Assembly: GCF_000988205.1 (NCBI RefSeq)
Contig: NZ_LAYQ01000013.1
Span: 91,441 to 155,440 of the forward strand
Origin: Corynebacterium minutissimum
Lineage (GTDB): Bacteria; Actinomycetota; Actinomycetes; Mycobacteriales; Mycobacteriaceae
Length of the DNA stretch: 64,000 bases
Direction of reading: 5' to 3'
The notes under the pieces are model-generated. The model saw only the letters and a program-made list of their open reading frames with translations, was not told where the DNA came from and did no database searches. Shown here piece after piece: positions 30,962 to 39,278 of the stretch. The position numbers and the translations under genes are program-made. The stretch's first letter is position 1, and every line of letters begins with the position of its first letter.

Positions 30962-31350
30962 GCGAGCGCGCAATCCGCACCGACTTCTCCCGCGGCGAGC
31001 AAGTAGGGGGCCTAGTGTGGCTCGTCTTAGGCGCACTCTGCTCGCTGACTTTAGAGGTGGTCTATCTCACCGCCCGCGTGCCATGGTTCGACGGGGCCAG
31101 CGTGGCCTTTCCGATCACCATCCTCATCGCCTTTTGGCTCAACGGGGTGTTGACCCGCACAGCGCGTCTGTGGAGTGAGAATCCCTACATCGCGGGCTTG
31201 CCCGGTTTAGCTTGGGTGGCGGGTTTCCTCGCGTTCATGCTGGGAGCCGCTATCGGGGACGGTAGCTTGCTGGCCAATAATATTCTCAGCCTGCTGCTGT
31301 TCGCCGCGGGAATCGCGGGTAGCGTTTGGCCATTTTTCGCCTCGGAGTAG
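30958..31350 (+). CDS. Small membrane protein (Rv1171-like)
   Basis: The 130-residue protein has four predicted membrane segments (LVWLVLGALCSLTLEVVYL; VAFPITILIAFWL; LAWVAGFLAFMLGAAIG; NILSLLLFAAGIAGSVW). It overlaps mshB by four bases. The same order (mshB then a small membrane protein) occurs in mycobacteria. Function is not known. Confidence 0.8.
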   Translation: MSERAIRTDFSRGEQVGGLVWLVLGALCSLTLEVVYLTARVPWFDGASVAFPITILIAFWLNGVLTRTARLWSENPYIAGLPGLAWVAGFLAFMLGAAIGDGSLLANNILSLLLFAAGIAGSVWPFFASE

Positions 31351-31400
31351 CATACTGTTAGTCGTAGAAAACCCGTGACACACAGGAGTTTAAACACCTT

Positions 31401-31724
31401 ATGACTTACACCATCGCGCAGCCTTGCGTCGACGTGATGGACCGCGGCTGCGTTGAAGAGTGCCCGGTCGACTGCATCTACGAGGCCAAGCGCATGCTCT
31501 ACATCCACCCGGACGAGTGCGTGGACTGCGGCGCCTGCGAGCCGGCTTGCCCGGTGGAGGCCATCTTCTACGAGGATGATGTCCCGGATGAGTGGTTGGA
31601 TTACAACGACGCTAACGCTGCCTTCTTCGACGATCTCGGCTCCCCGGGCGGCGCGGCAGCACTCGGCCCGCAGGACTTTGATGTCCCGATGATCGCTGCA
31701 CTCCCGCCTCAGAACCAGGAGTAG
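31401..31724 (+). CDS. fdxC: Ferredoxin, 7Fe/8Fe type
   Basis: This 107-residue ferredoxin starts [20 protein letters not shown] and carries [11 protein letters not shown] and a complete [15 protein letters not shown] motif. The pattern is the actinobacterial FdxA/FdxC type with one [3Fe-4S] and one [4Fe-4S] cluster. It is a soluble electron carrier. dapC follows after three bases, so the two are probably co-transcribed. Confidence 0.93.
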   Translation: MTYTIAQPCVDVMDRGCVEECPVDCIYEAKRMLYIHPDECVDCGACEPACPVEAIFYEDDVPDEWLDYNDANAAFFDDLGSPGGAAALGPQDFDVPMIAALPPQNQE

Positions 31725-31727
31725 ACC

Positions 31728-32813
31728 ATGAGCCGCACGCCGCTTGGACACACACTCCCGGATTTTCCGTGGAACTCGCTCGCTGACGCCAAGAAGAAAG
31801 CCCAGGCGCATCCGGACGGGATCGTTGACCTATCGGTGGGCAATCCCGTTGATCCGGTTGCCCCTGGCGTGCAGCTAGCGCTGTCCGCAGCGGCCGAGGC
31901 CCCCGGCTACCCGCAGACCCAGGGCACCCCGGAGCTGCGCGAGGCCATTGCGAAGGCGCTGCAGCGCCGCTACAACATGAACGTGGACGCGGTGCTGCCG
32001 GTCATCGGCACCAAGGAGGCTATCGCCTGGCTGCCTACCTTGCTGGGCATGCGCGGCGAGACCGTGGCTTTCCCGACGGTGGCTTATCCCACCTATGAAG
32101 TCGGTGCGCTTCTGGCCGGTGCCAAGCCTTTGCGCGCCGATGAGGATTTCCAGGATGCGTCACTGGTGTTCATCAACTCGCCGTCGAATCCGACGGGCCG
32201 GGTGTTGGGCGTCGAGAAGCTGCGTGAGATCGTTGCCTGGGCGCGCGCGAACAATGCCATCGTGGCCTCGGACGAGTGCTACATGGGCCTGGGCTGGGAT
32301 GATGAGAACCCGCCGGTGTCCATCCTGGATCCGCGCGTGACTGATGGGGATAACACCGGGCTCATTGCGATGCATTCGCTGTCCAAGAGCGCGAACATGG
32401 CTTCTTACCGCGCGGGTTTCTTTGCGGGCGATGCCCAGCTCATCGCGGAGCTGTTGGAGCTGCGCAAGCACGCGGGGCTCATCGTTCCAGGCCCCATCCA
32501 GGCGGCCATGGTCGCCGCGCTTGACGACGACCCCTCCGAAGCCCTCCAGCGCCAACGCTACGCCGCGCGCCGTGTGGATCTCATGCGGGCACTGACCGGC
32601 GCGGGCTTTCGGATCGAGCACTCCGAGGCTGGGCTCTACCTGTGGGCAACGCGCGGTGAGAACTGCCGGGCGACCGTCGATTGGCTGGCCGAGCGCGGCA
32701 TCCTCGTTGCACCGGGTGACTTCTATGGCCCAGCGGGCGAGCAATTCGTGCGCATTGGCCTCAACGGCACTGATGAGCGCATCGCCGCAGCCGTGGCCCG
32801 CTTGGCTGCGTAA
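31728..32813 (+). CDS. dapC: Succinyldiaminopimelate transaminase
   Basis: The 361-residue class I/II PLP aminotransferase converts N-succinyl-2-amino-6-ketopimelate to succinyl-DAP in lysine and cell-wall synthesis. It shows VGNPVDPVAPG, FINSPSNPTGRV and SDECYMGLGW, and the PLP lysine in HSLSKSANMASYRAGF. It directly follows fdxC; dapD and dapE lie 6-9 kb further on. Confidence 0.9.
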   Translation: MSRTPLGHTLPDFPWNSLADAKKKAQAHPDGIVDLSVGNPVDPVAPGVQLALSAAAEAPGYPQTQGTPELREAIAKALQRRYNMNVDAVLPVIGTKEAIAWLPTLLGMRGETVAFPTVAYPTYEVGALLAGAKPLRADEDFQDASLVFINSPSNPTGRVLGVEKLREIVAWARANNAIVASDECYMGLGWDDENPPVSILDPRVTDGDNTGLIAMHSLSKSANMASYRAGFFAGDAQLIAELLELRKHAGLIVPGPIQAAMVAALDDDPSEALQRQRYAARRVDLMRALTGAGFRIEHSEAGLYLWATRGENCRATVDWLAERGILVAPGDFYGPAGEQFVRIGLNGTDERIAAAVARLAA

Positions 32814-33620
32814 ATGGCCTTTCGCCCACCAGCGCGGGAGGGGATTAGCCCGCGTAAGGTGATGCTCACGGGCATCGTGCCCGCCACTCCTACCTATTGG
32901 GCAGGTGAGGCGGGCGATTCCGCGTTTTCGCCCGGTACTCGCTTAGAGCCCGGCACTGTGCTTCCCGGCCCAACGCTGGCCTGGTATCACCCTTCGGTGC
33001 CTTCCGAAGAGCCTATTCCGTTTGATTACCGCGTGGTGTTTGAGGACGGGGACCTGATAGTCGCGGACAAGCCGCACTTTCTGCCCACGACGTCGAACGG
33101 GCGCATCGTGCGCGAGACCCTCCAAACCCGCCTGCGCGTGGACTACGGGGAGGACTCTATTGTGCCGCTGCACCGGCTGGACCGGTTGACGTCGGGGTTG
33201 GTGCTGTGCTCGCGTAATCCGCGCACGCGCGCTGCGTACCAGCAGCTTTTTCAGGAGCGTGCGGTGGTGAAGCGCTACCGTGCTCGGGTGGCCGCGCCCT
33301 TCTCCTTCGACGGCACGGTGCGGCTGGGCATGCGGCGAGTGCGGGGTGAGCGCCAGGTCCGCGTGGATCCTATCGGCACGCCTACGGTGACTCGGGTGCG
33401 CGCTCGGGGAGCGGTGGCCGATGTCTGGCCACTGACCGGCCATACCCACCAGATTCGCGTGGTGCTTAACCACCTGGGGCATCCGATTGTGGGGGACGAT
33501 ACTTATCCGGTGGATCGCGGGTTGTCCCTCTACGATTTTTCCACGCCCCTGCGGCTTACTCACGTAGCTTTGAGCTTTAAGGATCCGCTTTCTGGTGAGA
33601 AGCGTGAGTTTCAGCTGTGA
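32814..33620 (+). CDS. RluA-type pseudouridine synthase
   Basis: The 268-residue protein has the RluA catalytic motif PLHRLDRLTSGLVL, with the reactive Asp in RLDR, plus VVKRYRARV and TGHTHQIRVVLNHLGHPIVGD. It isomerises uridines in rRNA or tRNA; the exact site is unknown. The ATG follows the dapC stop with no gap. Roughly 70 N-terminal residues precede the catalytic core and include no S4 domain. Confidence 0.9.
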   Translation: MAFRPPAREGISPRKVMLTGIVPATPTYWAGEAGDSAFSPGTRLEPGTVLPGPTLAWYHPSVPSEEPIPFDYRVVFEDGDLIVADKPHFLPTTSNGRIVRETLQTRLRVDYGEDSIVPLHRLDRLTSGLVLCSRNPRTRAAYQQLFQERAVVKRYRARVAAPFSFDGTVRLGMRRVRGERQVRVDPIGTPTVTRVRARGAVADVWPLTGHTHQIRVVLNHLGHPIVGDDTYPVDRGLSLYDFSTPLRLTHVALSFKDPLSGEKREFQL

Positions 33621-33727
33621 GATTCGGCGCTCTTGCGGCGCGCGTTTTAGTTTGCGCTGAATGAGGGACTAAACTCAAACGAAGTTTTATTCATCATAAT
33701 TGAGCATTTTGTACGAAGGGCGTGTCC

Positions 33728-34291
33728 ATGGCGGATCTGAGCTTTGCTCGCTTTGCCTCGAATCTTGGCCAGTTCATTAAGTTCGGTCTGGTCGGTGGTT
33801 CGGGCACGTTGGTCAACATTGCGACTTCGATTGTGGCTGCAAAGTGCGGTTTGGCGTGGTTTGGTGCCACGCCGCATGACGCGATGTTCAACCTGTTCGG
33901 CACGCAGTTCCACGTGCGTTGGTTCATGCTCTTTTCCACGATTGCCTTCTTGGTGGCGAATACCTGGAACTACCAGCTCAACCGCATGTGGACGTTTAAG
34001 TCCGTGAACAAGGTGTCTTGGTTGCGTGGGTTCTTCCCATTCCTCATCACGGGTATCGGCGCCTACCTGGTTACCCTCGCGGTGCAGTACTTGCTGATGA
34101 ATCCGACCTCGCCGTTGCAGCTGCCGCCGCATATTTTCGACGACTCTACCGGCTTCCGCACGATGTACTACTGGGCCAACGCCATTTCCATCGTGGTGGC
34201 GATGCCGATTAACTTCATCTTCAATAAGCTGTGGACCTTCCGCTCGACGCCAAAGACGCCGGTCGTGGTTCACGAGACCGAACCGGCTTAA
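33728..34291 (+). CDS. GtrA-family membrane protein
   Basis: The 187-residue protein has four membrane segments and the GtrA start FIKFGLVGGSGTLVNI, as well as NTWNYQLNRMWTF and ANFIFNKLWTFR-like ends (MPINFIFNKLWTFRS). GtrA proteins help move or modify polyprenyl-linked sugars for surface polysaccharides. A segment of about 30 residues in the first loop (around TPHDAMFNLFGTQFHVRW) is longer than in short relatives. ATG 33728 follows GAAGGG. Confidence 0.85.
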   Translation: MADLSFARFASNLGQFIKFGLVGGSGTLVNIATSIVAAKCGLAWFGATPHDAMFNLFGTQFHVRWFMLFSTIAFLVANTWNYQLNRMWTFKSVNKVSWLRGFFPFLITGIGAYLVTLAVQYLLMNPTSPLQLPPHIFDDSTGFRTMYYWANAISIVVAMPINFIFNKLWTFRSTPKTPVVVHETEPA

Positions 34292-34331
34292 TACCGGGCC
34301 TTTGCCCCGCCTCGCCCCGCCTCGCCCCGCA

Positions 34332-34393
34332 CCCTTCGCGCTCACCAGCGTAAGGCTGCGGGGCCTTTGTGTCGCGGCGGTGAGCGGGAAGGG
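34332..34393. repeat. 62-bp palindromic element, copy 1
   Basis: Left arm CCCTTCGCGCTCACC (34332-34346) and right arm GGTGAGCGGGAAGGG (34379-34393) enclose 32 bases. One mismatch between arms. Confidence 0.85.
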
Positions 34394-34413
34394 AGGCGTC
34401 GGCACGCACCGCT

Positions 34414-34475
34414 TCCTTCGCGCTCACTGGAGACACGGCGTGGAACCGCTCCATCGTGCTGGTGAGCGCTTAGGG
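34414..34475. repeat. 62-bp palindromic element, copy 2
   Basis: Left arm TCCTTCGCGCTCACT and right arm GGTGAGCGCTTAGGG enclose 32 bases. It begins 20 bp after copy 1 and is the most diverged copy. Confidence 0.75.
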
Positions 34476-34493
34476 ACGAAAATCGGAAACCCG

Positions 34494-34555
34494 CCCTTTG
34501 CGCTCACCGGCATCTAATAGATTCGCTAGTTCCCGTTTACAGTGAGCGGGAAGGG
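34494..34555. repeat. 62-bp palindromic element, copy 3
   Basis: Left arm CCCTTTGCGCTCACC and right arm AGTGAGCGGGAAGGG enclose a relatively AT-rich 32-base centre. It begins 18 bp after copy 2. Confidence 0.8.
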
Positions 34556-34628
34556 GCGGCGGCAGCGGTTTAGCGGGGCAGGGCAAGGCTGCATTCTTTG
34601 CGGGGGCCGGCAGTATCGGCTTGAACTA

Positions 34629-34690
34629 CCCTTGGCGCTCACCGGCGCCTGTAAAAAGCAAGACCCGCCGTCCGCGGTGAGCGCGAAGGG
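34629..34690. repeat. 62-bp palindromic element, copy 4
   Basis: Left arm CCCTTGGCGCTCACC and right arm GGTGAGCGCGAAGGG enclose 32 bases. It ends 34 bp before the stop of the membrane-protein gene on the minus strand. Confidence 0.85.
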
Positions 34691-34723
34691 CGGGATGGAT
34701 GGGGATTGGCCGGGCAGTGCGGT

Positions 34724-35209
34724 CTAGTCGTCGAGCTCGGAGTCGAGGCGGGCCTGGTCGCGTTGATGCTGGCGGCGGCGAAGGAATGGCGTGAAGATGA
34801 TGGCGGCGGTCACGCCAGCCCCAGCGCCAAGCAAGTAGGAGGTGGAGTCCGGTGCGTAAGCGTTGTGGGCAATTCCAACGAACATCACAATGAGCGGGAT
34901 GAGGTAGACGGTCATCGCAGGCCAAATGCGGCCAACAGGCGGGGTGGCGACGCGCTTGCGCAGCCACGCCGTGCCGAAGAGATTGCCGATGATAGACGGT
35001 GCGATGGCGAGGAAGCACAGCATGCTCATCTGACCAGGAAGGACCCAGGCGAGGATGGCTGCGGCGACGAGCTCGAGGAAGCGGGTCGGGGTAGCGCTGA
35101 TGGTGTTGGCCTTGTAGAAAGTCTCGCGCTCGAATTCGTCGCGAGAGGCGCGGTCGATCTCGCGGAGCGTGTAGTTGGCCAGGGCGTTAATCATGTTGTT
35201 CATCTCCAA
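34724..35209 (-). CDS. Small membrane protein paired with an XRE regulator
   Basis: The 161-residue protein has four or five membrane segments (VAAAILAWVLPG, MLCFLAIAPSIIGNLFG, MTVYLIPLIVMFVGIAH, YLLGAGAGVTAAIIFTPFL) and charged ends. Its start overlaps the stop of the upstream XRE-type regulator. Such two-gene units of a small XRE regulator and a membrane protein are common in actinobacteria and Firmicutes, but their role is not established. ATG 35209 or 35203 may be used. Confidence 0.75.
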   Translation of the reverse strand: MEMNNMINALANYTLREIDRASRDEFERETFYKANTISATPTRFLELVAAAILAWVLPGQMSMLCFLAIAPSIIGNLFGTAWLRKRVATPPVGRIWPAMTVYLIPLIVMFVGIAHNAYAPDSTSYLLGAGAGVTAAIIFTPFLRRRQHQRDQARLDSELDD

Positions 35210-35396
35210 AGACTTCTTCGATGGTTTTTCCCAGTTCGCGGCAGATGTCTAGCGCTAGGTAGACGGAGGGGGAGTAGTTGCCGCGTTCGATATTGGCGAT
35301 AGTTTGGCGGGAAACGCCGGCCCGTTCAGCAAGGTCGGCTTGAGACATCTCGAGCCAGCGCCGCCATTTGCGAACCATGTTCTGATGCTCGGCCAT
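35187..35396 (-). CDS. XRE-family transcriptional regulator, YozG-like
   Basis: This 69-residue protein is a single Cro/CI helix-turn-helix domain: MSQADLAERAGVSRQTIANI covers the two DNA-binding helices, and YSPSVYLALDICRELGKTIE the rest of the fold. It overlaps the following membrane-protein gene by 23 bases, so the two are translated from one message. It probably regulates its own operon. Confidence 0.88.
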   Translation of the reverse strand: MAEHQNMVRKWRRWLEMSQADLAERAGVSRQTIANIERGNYSPSVYLALDICRELGKTIEEVFGDEQHD

Positions 35397-35450
35397 CTGG
35401 CCTCCTTTACGGTGTGTAACTCTTACATGCCTAAGTGTAAAGAAAACTTG

Positions 35451-36311
35451 TCACGATGGCAATGTTTGCATGCATAAGTGCCAAGTCCAATAAGGCTGGG
35501 TCGCCGCAGAAGGGAGCTTGGGATTTCGTCCTTTGAGCAGCTCAAGAGTCGCTTTGATAAGCAAGAAGGCGTCGTTGAGGTGGTAGCGGATATCGTCGGC
35601 AGTAAAGCGCAAAACCGTATACCCATGGGCTACGGCCGCGTTCTGCTTCGAGCGGTCCGCTTGAAACGCCCGATCATTTTTGTGGTACTCCCAGCCGTCG
35701 ACCTCGATGATGAGCTTGCCAATCTTCAGGTCAAAGCGGTACCCCGCAATGAGCGCGTTGTGCTCAGGAAAGATCCCGTCCGCGCTAAGCCTTCGGCTGA
35801 GCTGGCGCTCCGGTACGCTATCGGCCCCAATCGGCGTGCGTCGGATAGTCTCTTTCAAGCGCCGGGGAACCCGACGCATCCTTCGCCGGTCTTCTTCGAG
35901 GCGGGCTGGTCCTGTTTTGCCGCGGTAGTGCGCTTCCAGCAGCTGCCCGCACGCCGCGGCTATACGACGGGCTGCCCACAGCACCTGAACAACAGGCAGG
36001 CCATTCACCTTGGCAGTAGCCGACAGGCGTGAATGCGTCACGCGAAAATTTTTGCCCTTAAGCGTGCGCGGGCCCTCGGCTTCCAGCGGAAACGTCAGCT
36101 TCCTCCCCAGGTGAATCTCCTGCGCGGTCTTGCCCGTGACATGTATTCGACTGAGCCCGTGTGCCAGAGCCCGCGCCACGGCAAGAGGCGACCACTCGTC
36201 GCTATAAATCCCTCGGTGCACGCGAAAGAGCGTCCCCGCGCGAAGCTTCCGCCTGATTGCCTCCTTGCTCAAGCCCTGCTCGCGAAGCTCCGCGGTCGTC
36301 CATGCCTTCAT
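35451..36311 (-). CDS. DUF559-type endonuclease-like protein with AbiEi-like N-terminal domain
   Basis: The 286-residue protein starts with a winged-helix segment (MKAWTTAELREQGLSKEAI, GTLFRVHRGIYSD) like the AbiEi antitoxin family. It ends in a Vsr/DUF559-like nuclease core (FDLKIGKLIIEVDGWEYHK, then TVLRFTADDIRYHL). Proteins of this layout are frequent in actinobacteria; function is unproven. No partner toxin such as AbiEii is adjacent. ATG 36311 is chosen over 36320. It lies between two clusters of the 62-bp element in a stretch absent from the mycobacterial gene order. Confidence 0.78.
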   Translation of the reverse strand: MKAWTTAELREQGLSKEAIRRKLRAGTLFRVHRGIYSDEWSPLAVARALAHGLSRIHVTGKTAQEIHLGRKLTFPLEAEGPRTLKGKNFRVTHSRLSATAKVNGLPVVQVLWAARRIAAACGQLLEAHYRGKTGPARLEEDRRRMRRVPRRLKETIRRTPIGADSVPERQLSRRLSADGIFPEHNALIAGYRFDLKIGKLIIEVDGWEYHKNDRAFQADRSKQNAAVAHGYTVLRFTADDIRYHLNDAFLLIKATLELLKGRNPKLPSAATQPYWTWHLCMQTLPS

Positions 36312-36450
36312 GAAGCTCAAGGTATGCAGTGCTTAACGACGCGTCGAGGGTCAATTCCCCGCCTGTGGATAACTTGGCCCTGCGGCGTCGATTTTGCGCT
36401 AAAAAGCTGTCGCGTCCGCAATTTTTGCACCTCTTGCCCGTCCCGAAACT

Positions 36451-36512
36451 CCCTTCGCGCCCACGGGCAGCCTTGAAAAGGCGACACCCCGGTCGCCGGT
36501 GAGCGCGAAGGG
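36451..36512. repeat. 62-bp palindromic element, copy 5
   Basis: Left arm CCCTTCGCGCCCACG and right arm GGTGAGCGCGAAGGG enclose 32 bases. Confidence 0.82.
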
Positions 36513-36562
36513 TGGTCAGTGATAGGCGTGGCGGGAAAGCGGCCCCGTTTGGTTCCGCCTTC

Positions 36563-36625
36563 CCCTTTGCGCTCACGGAGCACGTGCCTGGCGCTCTTCA
36601 GCTCATCGATGGTGAGCGCGAAGGG
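36563..36625. repeat. 63-bp palindromic element, copy 6
   Basis: Left arm CCCTTTGCGCTCACG and right arm GGTGAGCGCGAAGGG enclose 33 bases, one more than most copies. Confidence 0.82.
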
Positions 36626-36656
36626 AGTGATTGAGTGGGTAAGCTCCTGCGCCTGA

Positions 36657-36719
36657 CCCTTGGCGGCCACCAAGAGCGGACAAACTGTACAACGCTGGTC
36701 GGCCGGTGAGCGCGAAAGG
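36657..36719. repeat. 63-bp palindromic element, copy 7
   Basis: Left arm CCCTTGGCGGCCACC and right arm GGTGAGCGCGAAAGG enclose 33 bases. The left arm is degraded, but the spacing fits the family. Confidence 0.65.
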
Positions 36720-36770
36720 TGGGGCGGCGATGGAAACGAGGGGGTGGGGCGGCGAGATGGCGAGGGGCGG

Positions 36771-38201
36771 CTAGCGGGCCTCGAGCTCCTCGGCCGTCGG
36801 TAGGGGCAGGCGCGAGGTCGGGGCAATGCCGCGGGCCTTCGCGTTGATGACACCTGCAACTGCGAGTACCGCGAACATGGCGGCGGCGGAGAAGAGTTGG
36901 ATGCGGGCGGAGGCGTCGGTAAGCATGAGCACCGCAATGGCCGCAAAGAGCGCCAGCGCGAACCACGTGAGGTAGGGGTAGGCCCACATGCGCACCGGCA
37001 GCGGGTGGATGGCCTCGAGCTGTGGGCGCAGGCGCAACTGGCTCACTGCGATGAAGACCCACACGATGAGCAGCGAGGCGCCAGCGGCGTTGAGCATGAA
37101 GGACAGCAGCCACCCGTTATCTGCATAGTTGAGAACAACCATCACCGCGGAAAGAATGACAGACAGCGCGATGGCCGCCGTCGGGACGCCGCGATGGTCG
37201 GTGTCGGCGAAGAGCTTGGGGGCTTCACCGCGGCTAGCCAGCGAGTGCATCATGCGGGAGGAAGCGTAGATCTGCGCGTTAAAAGCAGAGAGCAGTGCGA
37301 GAACGATGACCACTTCCATGATGGCAGCAGCACCTGGAATTCCCGCGCGGTCCAAGACCATGGTGAAGGGCGACTCGGCAGCAGACTTCGCGGAGCCGAG
37401 CGAGGAATAGGGCAGGAGGAAGGTGATGACGAGGACAGAACCCAGGTAGAACACCGAAATGCGCGTAATGGTGGTGCGCACTGCGTTGACGAGGGACTTC
37501 TCAGGGTCCTCGGATTCCGCCGCGGCGATGGCGACGACCTCGATGCCGCCGAAGGCGAAGGCCACGGCAAGCAAGCCGGCGGCGACGCCTCCGAGGCCGT
37601 TGGGCATGAAGCCGTCTTCGAGGAAGACAGACGTGCCGATGAAGGTGTGGCCGGGGAGAAGGCCGAAGATGAGCAGCGCGCCGATAACGAGGAAAGCAAT
37701 AATGACGGCGACCTTGATGAAGGCGAACCAGTACTCAAACTCACCAAACAAGCGCACTCGCAGCAGGTTGATGGTGCCGAAGAGAGCCACGCAGATGGCT
37801 GCGGGGATCCAGGGCGGGCAGTTAAACCACGCGCCGATGAATCCGGCCGCGCCGGTGATTTCCGCGCCCAGAACCGCGACGGTGGCGAGCCAATAAATCC
37901 AGCCCTGTGTAAATCCTGCCCAGCGGCCGATGCCGTGTTCCGCGTATTCGGAGAAGGAGCCGGATGCGGGGATGACCGTGCCCATCTCACCGAGCATCTG
38001 CATGACCAGGATGGCAAGGAAACCCGCGATGAGGTAGGCCAAGAGGACCGCGGGGCCGGCAGCAGAAATGCCAACGCCGGTGCCTAAGAAAAGGCCGGCA
38101 CCAATGGTGGAACCCAGCCCCATCATGGTTAGGTGGCGGACTTTCAAACCGCTGCCGAGTGAGCGAGGAGAGGAATCGTTTTGAGCAGTCACCTTTAGCA
38201 T
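36771..38201 (-). CDS. Amino acid permease, APC family (copy 1)
   Basis: The 476-residue protein has about twelve membrane segments and the APC signature KVRHLTMMGLGSTIGAGLFLG near the N-terminus, then FGGIEVVAIAAAESEDPEKSL in the middle. It most resembles aromatic/GABA/proline-type permeases; the substrate is not determined. ATG 38201 is chosen, with ATG 38231 as alternative. A close paralogue lies on the other side of dapD on the same strand. Confidence 0.86.
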   Translation of the reverse strand: MLKVTAQNDSSPRSLGSGLKVRHLTMMGLGSTIGAGLFLGTGVGISAAGPAVLLAYLIAGFLAILVMQMLGEMGTVIPASGSFSEYAEHGIGRWAGFTQGWIYWLATVAVLGAEITGAAGFIGAWFNCPPWIPAAICVALFGTINLLRVRLFGEFEYWFAFIKVAVIIAFLVIGALLIFGLLPGHTFIGTSVFLEDGFMPNGLGGVAAGLLAVAFAFGGIEVVAIAAAESEDPEKSLVNAVRTTITRISVFYLGSVLVITFLLPYSSLGSAKSAAESPFTMVLDRAGIPGAAAIMEVVIVLALLSAFNAQIYASSRMMHSLASRGEAPKLFADTDHRGVPTAAIALSVILSAVMVVLNYADNGWLLSFMLNAAGASLLIVWVFIAVSQLRLRPQLEAIHPLPVRMWAYPYLTWFALALFAAIAVLMLTDASARIQLFSAAAMFAVLAVAGVINAKARGIAPTSRLPLPTAEELEAR

Positions 38202-38249
38202 TCTAGGCAGCCGCTCGCGGTAAGTGGGCATAAAGGGCCCGGGATCAAG

Positions 38250-38275
38250 AAAAGCCCCCGCAAGAACGGGGGCCT
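38250..38275 (-). terminator. Terminator after dapD
   Basis: On the minus strand GGCCCCCG and CGGGGGC form a short GC stem around TTCTTG, followed by TTTTCTT. It lies between dapD and the downstream permease gene. Confidence 0.75.
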
Positions 38276-38288
38276 CAAGCAACAGCGT

Positions 38289-39260
38289 TTAGTTCTTGTG
38301 CAGGTCCTCGTTGAGGGCCACAGCCTCAGACTTCCACTCCACGGCCTCGACGGCGCCGGTGACGGAGTTGCGGCGCAGCAGTACGCCGGAAATGCCAGAG
38401 AGCTTAGAGCCCTTGATGGTGTCGCCCTCAGACAGGCCCAAAGCCTGCGCGATCTTGCCGAAGACCGCAATCTTGGTACCGGCGGTGACGTAGAGGCCGG
38501 CTTCGACGACGGCGTCGTCGCCAAGCGAAATGCCCACGCCGGAGTTCGCGCCGAGCAGGCAGCGCTCACCGATGGAGATGACCTCCTTGCCGCCGCCGGA
38601 CAGGGTGCCCATGATGGAGGCGCCGCCGCCGATATCGGAGCCATCGCCCACGACGACGCCTGCGGAAATACGGCCCTCGACCATGGAGGCGCCCAGGGTG
38701 CCGGCGTTGAAGTTAACGAAGCCCTCGTGCATCACGGTCGTGCCCTCAGCGAGGTGGGCGCCCAGGCGAACGCGGTCGGCGTCACCGATGCGCACGCCGG
38801 ACGGGACAACGTAGTCCACCATGCGCGGGAACTTATCGACGGAGTAGACCACGACCGGGCCGCGGGAAGCGAGGCGGCCGCGGACCATCTGGAAATCGGC
38901 AACCGCGCAGGGGCCGTAGTTGGTCCACACGACGTTGGCCAGCTTGCCGAAGATACCGTCTACGTTCAGGCCGTGAGGCTTGACTGCGCGGTGGGAGAGC
39001 AGGTGCAGGCGCAGGTAAGCGTCGTAGGTGTCGGCGGGAGCCTCGTCCAGATCCTTGATGGACGTCTCCACCGCGATGCGGGCGACGCCGCGCTCCTCGT
39101 CGGGGCCAACGAGGTCAGCGAACTGCTGCGGAACCTCCTCCAAGCGCTCGGTGCCGCTGGCTTCTACAGAGATATCGGTGTGAACTGCGGGGAACCAGAC
39201 GTCCAGGACGGTGCCGTCGTGGGTAATGGTTGCCAGGCCGCGTGCGGATGCTGAAGTCAT
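38289..39260 (-). CDS. dapD: Tetrahydrodipicolinate N-succinyltransferase
   Basis: The 323-residue acyltransferase succinylates tetrahydrodipicolinate in lysine/DAP synthesis. The C-terminal half is a left-handed beta-helix of hexapeptide repeats ([52 protein letters not shown]), the layout of actinobacterial DapD. The neighbouring dapE (plus strand) and the upstream dapC complete most of the succinylase branch. Confidence 0.93.
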   Translation of the reverse strand: MTSASARGLATITHDGTVLDVWFPAVHTDISVEASGTERLEEVPQQFADLVGPDEERGVARIAVETSIKDLDEAPADTYDAYLRLHLLSHRAVKPHGLNVDGIFGKLANVVWTNYGPCAVADFQMVRGRLASRGPVVVYSVDKFPRMVDYVVPSGVRIGDADRVRLGAHLAEGTTVMHEGFVNFNAGTLGASMVEGRISAGVVVGDGSDIGGGASIMGTLSGGGKEVISIGERCLLGANSGVGISLGDDAVVEAGLYVTAGTKIAVFGKIAQALGLSEGDTIKGSKLSGISGVLLRRNSVTGAVEAVEWKSEAVALNEDLHKN

Positions 39261-39278
39261 AGGGTCACACCCTAGCAG

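Larger units (their letters stand above)
34292..34723. other. Intergenic region with four 62-bp palindromic elements
   Basis: This 432-bp region has no supported gene. It starts with short tandem copies of GCCTCGCCCC (about 34310-34330) and then holds four elements of the 62-bp family, listed separately. It separates gtrA from the convergent membrane-protein/XRE pair. Confidence 0.7.
36321..36770. other. Intergenic region with three 62-63-bp palindromic elements
   Basis: This 450-bp region upstream of the DUF559 gene holds no supported gene. It contains three elements of the palindromic family, listed separately. AT-rich sequence near 36330-36420 probably includes the promoter of the DUF559 gene. 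Confidence 0.7.

Noticed and set aside
34332..34690. Regularly spaced repeats considered as a CRISPR array
   Set aside because: The repeated unit is an inverted pair with variable centre, the gaps are unequal (20, 18, 73 bp), other copies are scattered singly, and no cas genes are present.
34332..34690. Palindromic elements considered as Rho-independent terminators
   Set aside because: The loop is 32 bases, there is no T-tract, and several copies follow each other in the same gap.
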